Source: Corinectria fuckeliana
Taxonomy: Eukaryota; Ascomycota; Sordariomycetes; Hypocreales; Nectriaceae
Reading direction: 5' to 3'
Length of the DNA: 64,000 nt
Assembly (NCBI GenBank): GCA_019137255.1
Contig: WPDH01000065.1
Span: forward strand, 248,001-312,000
Below are positions 24,175-34,060 of this stretch, one piece after another; the stretch's first letter is position 1, and every line of letters begins with the position of its first letter. The notes below the pieces were generated by a model that was not told the DNA's origin, ran no database searches, and worked only from the letters and a program-made list of their open reading frames with translations. Both the position numbers and the translations under genes were made by a program.

Positions 24175-25819
24175 CTAGAGGCCGCGATACAGCCAGTACG
24201 CACTTAGTCCGACCGCCAGCATGGTGGCGAGGACCCAAGCGCCTTGCTTTGTGCTCCAGAGGAACATGCTCCAGCCCGCCATGACCTCCTTGCGACGGGC
24301 GGCGGCGCGGCGCTCCCAGGCTTCCGGGTCAATCTCGACGGGCAGACGGACACGCGGGTCGGCTACGGCTGCAGCGTTCAACCCTGCGAGGTCCGCCGGC
24401 GGAGCTAGGTCCTTAGGGGCGACGAGGGGGACATCGACGCGTAGGAACACGGGGCGGTGGTCGCTGGTGCGGAGGACGGGGAGACAGTCGTAGGCGTGGA
24501 TCTTCATGGCAGGTGCGCGGGCCTCATCGCCGCCTTTCGCCCAGAAGGGGATGTCCAGGAATAGGATACGGTCGGTCCAGCTGGGATACCGGTGGGAGGC
24601 AAACTTCCACGGTACGTCGAGCTCGAGTTCCTCGCCGCCCTTGGGAGGGAGCACATCGTACTTGTACGTGGGCGGGAAGCGTACCTCGTGCTCTTCTAGA
24701 CCGTGCAGGGTGCGGCCGGCCTTGCGCTCGCGAGTAAGCTGGTCCAGGGGGAAGAACTCGGGGTAGTAATGGACCGACTCTGGGTCGAGGCTGGGGAAAA
24801 CGGCGGCGGGAGGCGGGGAGGTGGTGGAGATGCGGTAGTTGAGGTCGCCCGAGACGAAGAGGTGGGACGACGGCCTGAAGACAGAGATGTTGTGCAGCTG
24901 CTCCTGGAGGCGCGATTGCTGGGCGTCATACTCGTCGTGAAGCAGGTGGGATCGCTCATCCGAGTCGTCGGCAGATGGGGTAGACGGGGTGGACGAGGTG
25001 CGGAAGTCGGTGACGACAGCCTCGGGGTTCCCAAAGGTCATGCCGCGCATAATGGCTGCCCAATTGGCATTGCGCCGAGGTAGATTCCACTCCATGGCGG
25101 CAAGGTGCGTCGAAACGAAGGTCAGCTCTGTCGACTCGCCGCTGGTGCCCTCATATAGCATACGCAGGCCGACTGCGCCCTTGTTTCCCATCTCAGCGGC
25201 GCCGAACCCGACCTCTGCCTCTTGGATATCTCGTAACCTCGAAGGTTCGCGTGCAAAGAGGAGTATGGCAGTATATCCGACATTGTTGGCCCGTACGAGG
25301 GTGTAGGGCTTCGCAGGCGGTGTGGTTTGGGTCAGGGAAACGGCGCTATCGGGGCCCTGGGGAGCGTCGTCGTTGTCGGGGTGGGCGTGGCCATGATGCT
25401 GAGCGGCAAGGTTGACGGCCTCTTCGAAGCGTGTCAAGTAGGGTTTCAAGAAGTAGCCGCCGATGAAGGAGTAGCTCAGCGGGGCAACTTCCTGAAGGGA
25501 GCTGCATGTAGCACACGAATCAGCATCGTGCTCCCGAGGGATATCTTCTCTCTCTCTCTCTATGATCTGTGACTAACCCCGCATGGGGTGCGTATGGGGT
25601 GTAGTTGGTGCCACGGAGTTGTCCCGTCGTTTCGTTTGGCCCCGCCACGAGGGACGGGGAGGGATTCACGCGGGCTTACAGGACAACGATGTCGGGCAGG
25701 CTCGAGGCATTCTGGGCCAGGGCGGTCTGCAGGTGGTGGGCGTATATGGGGACGTTGATGAGGTTCTTCTCACAGTTGAAGGTGAGGACCATCAGGTCCA
25801 GGACGGAAGACGTCATCAT
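24175..25819 (-). CDS. Tail-anchored inositol-polyphosphate 5-phosphatase (Inp54-like)
   Basis: Two exons (25680-25819 and 24175-25501; 178-nt intron containing a CT tract) give 488 aa. The start is the first of two adjacent ATGs (MMTSSVLDLMVLTFNCEKN). The junction restores DIVVLSLQEVAPLSYSF, the strand bearing the catalytic Glu of the endonuclease/exonuclease/phosphatase fold. Other family signatures follow: GNKGAVGLRM, FVSTHLAA, FVSGDLNYRI, the diagnostic 5-phosphatase pair YPSWTDRILF and RTSDHRPVFLRV. The C terminus ends in one hydrophobic segment, GAWVLATMLAVGLSAYWLY, with a short RGL tail, so the enzyme is tail-anchored with its catalytic domain in the cytosol. Known: yeast Inp54 is a tail-anchored ER phosphatidylinositol-4,5-bisphosphate 5-phosphatase. 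Inferred: the same role. Substrate range is not settled by sequence. Confidence 0.9.
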
Positions 25820-28507
25820 GAATCGGGAGTTTGAGGAACCGTTGACATGTGCTGCGGGAGGTGGTGTTTGCTGCTGCAGCGGTGATTTGTAGCTGAAGCT
25901 GTAGCTTGGGGGTGTAGCTGGAGCCCTGCCTGTGGCAATTCACAGGCGACACCGACACGAATTTGAAGGGGCGGCGGTACGAATGACGACGTACGCAAGC
26001 GAAGAGGCTGGGGGCGAAGGGAGGGCGCACGAGGCTGCGGTAGCGGTTGGTGGGATGGTTTGGCGGGATCGTGATGTGGGGTGGTGCCGTCGATCACGCT
26101 GGATCGTGTCGTGTGAGTTGCGAGCGAGTAGACCTAGATAATAGTCTACCTAGATGGTGGGTGTGGAATAAACCTGTGGATCACGAATGCGAGTGCGCGT
26201 GCGTGCGTGCGTGCGTGCGTGTGTACAGTAGTGTTTGTTATAGTGTCCGGGTGTGTAGGAGTGCAGATTGAGTGGGTGGGTGGTGATGGTGGTGGAGGAG
26301 GGGGAGATCTAGGAGGTCTAAGCAGTAATTAGTTTACCTTGGGCATTCCTTTTCCGATCCCGGCCTGGTCACTTGCCGTTCGGCTTGAGACCAAAAGTCG
26401 ACCTTCTCCTCAGCAGCTCCGGGCAGCTAATACACCGCGTCATGGAAAATACAACCAGAGGCCCTGGGTAGTGTTGTGCTGTAGGCCTAATACTTCGTAC
26501 TTCGTACAGCTCAGCCAATGCTGTGTTAGCAGTCAGTCATGTTCGGATGGAGCATCTCGGCTCCGGGTGATCGCTCACCTGCATCTCAACTCTGACACTA
26601 ACATCCCTTTTCCCGGCGCTTGGGCGGGCAGCTTATATATTTATGCGAGTATCTATCACCGTAGCACTCGGCAGTAAGGCAGTAGATAAAAGAGGCAACC
26701 CAGCAGACATTTGCAGCCTGCAGACCCCCCTTCCCTCTCAAAAGGAGGGGTACAGCCTCAGTCCATCGCCGCCACGACTCACCAACTTACAGACTGGACG
26801 AGAGTCTCGAAACCAAGACCCCTCTCGTGGCGGACCGGCGGAGCTCCTATGGTTGCATCCCACCTAACGCCACCAATCGCTCCAAGCGTCCACGACGCCC
26901 TTGTCTTGCTCACGCGCCTTTTCAGGCTGTGCCACTGTTACCGTGTCACTCACTACGCGTGCCTCACCCAAAGTGTCAAAACTCCAAAAACTCCGCCTCA
27001 AGCTCTGTCTAGCGGGGGAACAGTCTCTCCACCGGCTTCTCCACCCTTAGGTTACATCTGTCCAATCTTTGCCTTGTTCAACTATCAAGTCTATAGTCTA
27101 ACACTGCATCAACCTAGAATGACCCATCTATGTAGGCAGATTCCTCCCCTCATCTGCCTAACATAGCTGGCAAGGCGTCCAGCAAGGCTGTGCTACGAGT
27201 ACAGTTGCACGCAGAAATGCAAATGCAAAGAAATCACTCAAGAAATCACATTGCATTACACCACTAATTCCCGGAAAACATAACAGACTCAATTTGAAGA
27301 CTACCTAATGTGTAAAGACTGGAAGAATGAATGGGGGATGGATGAATCCGTCAGCGACAGGAGTGAGTGTGCTTCATCCTCTGGCCGTACGTCCCAACGC
27401 ATAAAGACGTCTGCCTGGCAGCCCACCAAGCCCGCCGTCGAGATTATGCCTTTGGTTCTGCCATGCCCATGGTTCACTCCCAGAAGCTCCTCCGAAAAAC
27501 CTGGCGCACTGGCGTGCAGTCCCCTCGCTGTGACCTGCGTCACGCCGGACTGTCATTGCTACCCATCCTCCGAATCATCCCAGGTGGTTGCCACGCCGAG
27601 ACCTGCCTTGACCTTGACTGTTCGGCTGGCTATTCTTGCGACTCTCATCCCCCTCTCCACCAATGCCGTAAACTCGATCCCAGTTGGTTCTCCCAGATAC
27701 CAAGATAGGTGTTGAGCAGCTCTCCCTTCGTACAGGGCGACGGCGTCGAGTATTTGCCGAAGTATCGAGGATAACCACCACTTCCTCCGCTCCTCACCCG
27801 ATTCTTGTCTCCCCCATTAACCTCCCCAGAAGCTGGTCTCTTTGCGTGAGAACAGGTTCAAACTCGAAATGAAAGGGGGTTCGATCAAGCACAGTACGTA
27901 AGAATAGAAATGACAAGGAAAAAGACTGAAAGAAATGCCTGTTCATGGGGACGCAGCTGTACCGCAACAACGGAATATCGGGCCTTGGACGGAGATTGTC
28001 CCACCAAGTTTTGGCCCTTATTCGATATCCTGAGCGACTTCAATGCAGGTGATCCTTGGTTACGGCATTCGGAAGCGCGAGGCCGCCTCAAATGACGAAC
28101 CACGAACCCACAGGTCCGGTACACCTAGGGCGAGAAGGAGCACCGGACATGCCGTTCAGGTGAGACCCTGTACGGTGAAGGAACTTGCACTAGGGAAGCC
28201 CCAAAAGAGCCTCCCCAACAAGCTATTCCCTTACCATCCAGAGTCACCCGAGCCATGCGTTAAGTCGTAAACCCCCAAGATACGTCGAAGAACGAGATAG
28301 AGCAAATGCGAAGGAAAGAGGCGTGGCCGAACGGCGCCCCAACGAGTCGACGGCGATCCATGTACCAGAGTGCGGTCATGGAAATGACGCATAGTCGTCC
28401 AGTATCTCAAAGTGTAGTGCCCGGATGTCGATGTTGGGTTTGTGTCGCCGGTGTCGGTCGCCGATGTTCAAAGTTCCATGAAAGAGGAGTGTCCGGATCC
28501 CCCATAC
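25820..28507. other. Intergenic: 5-phosphatase promoter and CK1 3' flank
   Basis: About 2.7 kb without a supported gene. A GTGC microsatellite lies at 26193-26223. Tandem TACTTCGTACTTCGTAC lies at 26491. Several open frames of 60-150 codons (for example 26711-27166 and 27308-27715, both +) overlap in different frames and show no conserved motif. The end nearest 28.5 kb should be CK1 3' UTR. Confidence 0.45.
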
Positions 28508-30063
28508 TCATTTTAGCGGCTGGTAGCTGCCGGAGGCATGTCCCGCTCCCTTGGAAGCAGAGCGAAGCCTGTTTATCGTCCACTGAGTCAGCCATAAGAG
28601 TCAGCAAAATTTCCTTCGGGAAGCGGTTCACAAAGACACTACACGCGTGCGAAGGAAAGTGATTCCTTACAAGGAAACTGGAGATAAGTGGGCTGGGTTA
28701 TTCACTTGGCACTCACATCCTGTCGCTTCCGCCGATGGCGCGGTTGGTATCGGGCGTGTCGACGCCAGCTCCGCGCTCGAGCATCTTGCGTCGAGAGCTG
28801 GGGATGGCATTGGGCTTGGAGGCGCCTTGGGCGGCGGCGGCGGTGCGGGAGGCACGGGCCTTCTCCTCGTCCTCGGGGTTGGCCTGACCGGCAGCCTGAG
28901 CAATGGCCTGAGCATTCTTCTGGTACTTGTAGACAGTCCAGTCGAAGACGTAGTCGTACTGGAAGCCCTCGCGGACGAAGAGGTCACGGAAGATCTTGCG
29001 GAGGTAGCTGTAGTCAGGTTTATCGTCGAAGCGGAGCGAGCGAGTGTAGTTGAGGTAGATGGCGAACTCGTTGGGGAAGCCACGGCAGAGGACTTCAGTG
29101 GGGGTCGTCATCTTCTTCTCCATGATACGGTCGTACTTCTGCTTCTTGGTAGCAGCCTTGAGTCCCTGCCAAGGAAGGGAGCCACGGCAGAAGTAGAGCA
29201 TGACGTAGCCAAGGGACTCCATGTCATCACGGCGGGACTGCTCGACACCCAGATGGGTGTTGATTGAGGCATAACGGGCAGTACCCGTGAGGTTCTTGTT
29301 CTCTCTGTAGGGGATGTGGAAGTGAGTCTTGGGGTCTCGGTACTTCTTGGCCAGACCGAAATCGATGACATTGACCTGGTTACCCCGCTTGCCGATGCCC
29401 ATGAGGAAGTTGTCGGGCTTGATATCACGATGGATGAAGGACTTGGCGTGGATATACTCGATGCGGGAGATGAGTTGGTCGGCTAGAAGCAGGACGGTCT
29501 TGAGGGAGAACTTTCGGTTGCAGAAGTTGAAGAGATCCTCCAAGCTGGGGCCAAGAAGGTCGAGGACCATGGCGTTGTAGTCGCACTCGGTGCCGAACCA
29601 ACGAACGAAGGGAATGCCGACACCGCCGGCGAGGGACTTGTAGACACGGGCCTCATACTCCAACTGGGGGTGCTTGGCCTTGACGGACTCGAGTTTGATG
29701 GCGATCTCCTCACCGGATATGATGTTGGTGCCGAGGTAGATGTCACCGAATGAACCAGACCCAATTTTCCTTCCGATGCGGTACTTGTTACCAACGCGCA
29801 AATCCTAAGGAGCAGGGTTAACTGGTTATTCTTGATGGGCCAACGCAGAAAACAATGATCGAATTCTTGCTTCATCTGGGTGGTCATCGTGGAGGGAGTC
29901 ATGGTCAGGCAGCAGTGGCCCGACAGGAACGTGCTCCGAAAGGACCACGCAGTGCACTATCCTCTCTGCCATTGCCTCTGACGAAACGAAAGGGCTGCTT
30001 TCAACATGCGGGGGGAATACACGGCATGGGGATGGTGTTGAGCATACATACCATAGTAGTCAT
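28508..30063 (-). CDS. Casein kinase 1, Hrr25/CK1-delta type
   Basis: Three exons: a 12-nt first exon (30052-30063, MTTM), 28717-29804 and 28508-28568, with introns of 247 and 148 nt. The total is 386 aa. The start [19 protein letters not shown] is the conserved fungal CK1 N terminus. The kinase core shows [43 protein letters not shown] and the CK1-specific [16 protein letters not shown] and [15 protein letters not shown]. The body frame stops just after SDRM, but that stop overlaps a GTGAGT donor. Splicing to 28568 adds [19 protein letters not shown]; this terminal exon is inferred from splice signals. Known: Neurospora CK-1a of this type phosphorylates FRQ in the circadian clock; yeast Hrr25 acts in traffic, meiosis and autophagy. 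It is very strongly conserved and probably essential. Confidence 0.93.
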
Positions 30064-33000
30064 CTTGGCGGTCAAATTGCCCGTCCACTAGGGATGGAGA
30101 CGAGCTGAGTGGGGTTTTGTGGTTGATTAATCTGCGAGCCGATGGTGGCTAATTTGGGTCAGTCGGGGTAACACCAGGAGAAGAACGGTGGTGGTGATGA
30201 AGGAAGAGGAAATGCAGGACGGGTGTGTCGAGGGCGATGGGCAAATAGGCCGCCAGTGAAAAGCTGACATCCGAAGGGCGGTGGCCAACGCCGCAGCGCC
30301 ACCAGGCAAACTCCGGCGTAAGTCGACGTAGTAAACCGGGTCGACTCAACGGGCAGTGCCTTGGAAGCGAAAGGGAAGTGGGAAAAAACACCGCGTAAAC
30401 GGCATCGACAAGAGGGGCAGAATGAACAGGGAGGACAAACGACTGCAAGACAGACGAAAACGGAAAACGGGAATGAGCTGACCTGCAAGACGAGTTCTGG
30501 TAGGTGGAGGCGGTAAGGACGCGTGCAGAGACTCGAGGCCGAGTGGGCGGATGGTGTTGTGAGGGGAGAACTCGAGGCGGTCGGGGGAGGCGACGCCGAT
30601 TGGATTGACGAGCGTGAGATGCGGTTGATGCTCGTCGGAGAGAGAACCCTCAGCTGCTTGGGAGAGGAGTGATTTTTCGGGAGAGGATGAATCCGTCCTT
30701 GGTTCGGGATGTTGGGAGGTGGAAGGTTGTGGGGTGTCAAAGGTTGGGTTGGGAGTGGGAAGGGAAGGGAAGGGAAGGAGAGGAGAGGAGAAGACGGAGA
30801 GACGAAGGGGGGAAGGAATTTGAGTGAAAGGAGCGATGGGATGAGCGGCCTGGAAGCGACCGAGCCAGCCCAGGCGGGTCGGGGTGTGTGCCAGGCGCGC
30901 CCCAGTGGCCCGGCAGCCCAGCGCCTCGGCGACTCAGCGGGCGAGTAGGGGAACCCGCTGGGCTGGGCTGGGCTGGGCTGGGCTGGGCTGGGCGCTTTGG
31001 GCTGCTGGGCAGCGGCGCCCTCGGGCAGGTTGCAAGGGGCCGAGGCGGGCCAAGAACCACGGTATGGAAGCAATGCAATCCAAGCAATCTAACCAAGGGC
31101 CGTCAAATGTCATCAACGATCAATGCCCGCCCTTGATGAGGCGCCCTTTGACGGACTTGCAAAGTGGACTGCCGTTATCCCGCATATCTCGTTACCTTGA
31201 GGTGGGTTGCCTCGCCTAGGTTATACGGATATACGCCCTCTGTATTCGTACAGTAGAATAGCACTCATTCATGGGATGTTGGGCCCCGCCGCAAGGTAAG
31301 CTCATGTAGGTCGCTATTTCGGCCAACCACACTCGCCCGTTGAATGATATACTACATAGACGAGCGATAGACGAGCGAGCAGAGCTTCAACATCGTCCTC
31401 CCTCCCCCGAACCCGTGAATGGGTGCCATCATCCATCCCACCCTCACCACTCCAGGGTCACCCACACCACCCATCAACTGCACACCTGCACTTGTCCGCG
31501 GCCCAAAAGTGGGGAAGAGGGACGACGACACGCATAGACTGCTTATGGAAAGCAATTGGATTCGTCGTCAAGGGCCAAGGACAACCCAACAGGCTGTGAC
31601 GAGTCGAGTTCACCACGCATGAATTGCCTACCGGGCCTTCAGCTATTCGCCCGAGGGAACCTGACGATGTATCTCTTCTCTTCTCTCCTGTACTTTGTAG
31701 TGGGTGGTCTGCTACCACCTGTTCACTGCCTCCCTCACCCACCCAGTCTCCTGATTCCCTCGACAGAGAAACTGAGGCTGAGACAATGAATGGAAAGTCT
31801 CCCAATTACGGGCTGGATCCCTCCGGGGCTTACAACGAGGTGCCCTGGGGTCTGTAGCCCACCGCCCACCGCCCATCGCCCACCAGAACCACCTGAACCA
31901 AGAGTACCGCCAAAAACGGTAAATCCGACTACCGAGTTGAACCCAACAAACAATAGGCGGATCCCTTCACTTTCATTCAACATTGGTTCTCCGCGCACCC
32001 CTTTGTCGGAATATTGGCGCACCGGACTGGAGTGGTTCAGAGCGTCGGCGCCGTCGGATGCTCAGACGCCCGCTCCTTTTTCGCCTCTGCCGACTGACCG
32101 ACACGCCCTTGCGGGAAATGGCATCTAATCGCGCTTCGGGTCAGACCTCGGGTCAGGCGATGTTCCAATGATGGACTCGAGCCTTGGCACAGCAGTCTGT
32201 ACGAGTACGTGCATGGAAATCACCAAAATATTGTCGAGCTTGACGCCCAAAAGAGCGTAACCGGCGCCTCGTTCTGCCTCTTCTCAGCCCGGGCTTCCAG
32301 GCAGCAAGTCGAATCACGGGCAGGGGAACGCGAGTCAGAGACATCCGCGTTTGCAAATTCCTTTTTTGCTTGCCGTCTCCCTCGAGCGATCTGCGGTTAA
32401 TACATGCGAACGAAGGGCGTACCTCGGGCGGCAAAGTGGGCTTCGTATTAGCATCTCAACACCCCTCTAGAATGTCCACTGCCAATCATCGCAACGTACA
32501 GGAATGCCCTTTGTCTGAGAACACAATGCACAGGCGAGTTGGTTGCAATTGGAATTCCCTGTCTCCTGATTTCGGACATGCCCACTTTCACATCCATGAT
32601 TCCTTCACCGCGGGCGGCCGTCAGCTGGAGGCATAAATGCGGCAGCTTGCCTGTCCTGACACACCCGCTCGGGCCATCCATGCAAGCAGGAGATCGACAC
32701 GGTGCAGACCGAGACGGACTGACAAGCGGCTGTAATCTATACTGTAATGTCATAGTCATAGCCAGATTAACTTACATGGAATATGTCTATTGTTATTGCA
32801 GTAATATGTAGCATCCTATGACCCGTCCCACATCCCGACTTCCCGCCTGATTAATAAGAGATCTGATATTTGTCTGAATACCTACTCCGTAGTCGAGATG
32901 AACGACGCACCTCCAAGGAGAACCGGACAAGTCTCTCCGCCCAATCACTCACTAAAAACAGGGATTGCGTAGGTCGTCCTAAAAGCAAGCTTGCTTGAGT

Positions 33001-33618
33001 CTACGAAATACTTGCGAGCCTTCTCAATTCAGACCGCCTATCTAACGCCGATCTCCCAGACCAGCGAATGAGACGACCGGCAAAGCTTGGCGCCCACGCT
33101 CATTGATTTTAGCCGTGATCCTAAAATAGCACCGCGGCAATCGGCATCTCATCACCCCCGTCCCGTTCTCTCCTCCCTCGTACAGCTTACGCGCAGTAAC
33201 ACACAAAGTACAATGTACCTCTTGTCTTGTCTTGATGCGGGCCTTGCCTCTGCTCGTACATACAGCCCCAAGCTTAGGTACTGAACCGCCAGATCTTTGG
33301 CAGATGCATCCATCCGACCTGCAGGCTGCTGGTTCAGCTCGGCCACTCCACTGGATTGACAGAGGGAACCTAGTTAGATAATTAGTGGCCAGACTCGGCA
33401 ACTCAAGCTGTCAGCCTTTAGCCACATGTTTCAGCCACAGCCGCGGCCACCGAGCGGTTTTCAGAGGGCGCCTCTTAGTCTTCGGTTACGGACACAAGGA
33501 AAGCATAATTCCCTCCCGAAAATAAGCGAGGGCTGGCAGGGCTCACAGCTTTGTTTAGAGCTGTTTTTATGAAGTGCCTCCCTACTAGTAGTCAGGGGAT
33601 TTCGGAGACGGCAAAGGG
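30064..33618. other. Intergenic: CK1 promoter/leader plus unassigned sequence
   Basis: From 30064 to about 31100 the minus strand is pyrimidine- and Pro-codon-rich, the expected CK1 leader and promoter; a 304-codon minus frame here (30159-31073) is low-complexity and I reject it as a gene. From 31.1 to 33.6 kb there are only short unrelated frames. A TACTCCGTA word lies at 32884. No tRNA is seen. Confidence 0.5.
30957..30993 (+). repeat. (GGGCT)7 repeat with G-quadruplex potential
   Basis: Seven tandem copies of GGGCT. G3-runs with 2-nt loops meet the usual G-quadruplex pattern on the plus strand, which is the template strand for the minus-strand CK1 gene about 0.9 kb away. A nearby weaker G-rich stretch lies at 30760-30810. 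Confidence 0.8.
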
Positions 33619-33710
33619 CCTAGGCAAGCGGGTGAAAGAAAACACCGCCGGTGCTTGCACCAAGATTGTGTGGGGAGACCGGCGGTGTTTTCTTTCACCC
33701 GCTTGCTAGG
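33619..33710. repeat. Long perfect inverted repeat (hairpin), 27-bp stem
   Basis: Arm 33625-33651 and arm 33679-33705 are perfect reverse complements over 27 nt (CAAGCGGG...CACCGCCGG), separated by a 27-nt loop. The stem extends outward by CCTAG/CTAGG with one bulged G, to about 32 bp. It lies in the gap 3' of the NPF-rich protein gene. It could be a transcript hairpin, a foldback element remnant or a cruciform; no coding frame uses it. Confidence 0.85.
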
Positions 33711-34060
33711 TACCTTGACATTCGGAAGCTCTTAGAGCTGAACACAATGTGACGCCCGTCCATAGCGTGTGAGCCTCAACGAGTCACATGAGAATAAGAC
33801 AGTCAGTCACCTCAAGGGCAAGTCATACAAGCAAAGTAGTTTCAGTTACGAACATGGTACCTTCGTTCTCTCAATGCCTCTCGGAACGCCACTGTATGCT
33901 CGCTCGCTTATTCAACCAATATGATTCTGTAAACCATGTGAAAAAGAGTGCCCTTAGTTGGTTGGTACCTTGACTCCGTGGCACACCAGTCGCTTGAGAT
34001 TCCGCGTAAACCAAAGAGCATGGCGAGACATAATCGTGACTTCTGTCATCCTCGGTCCTC
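33711..34060. other. 3' flank of the NPF-rich protein gene
   Basis: About 350 bp with short open frames only. It is presumed to contain the 3' UTR of the minus-strand gene ending at 34061. Confidence 0.4.

Noticed and set aside
30159..31073. 304-codon minus-strand frame upstream of CK1
   Set aside because: Low-complexity Pro/Ser/Leu translation of a pyrimidine-rich leader, overlapped by equally long frames on both strands; no motif.
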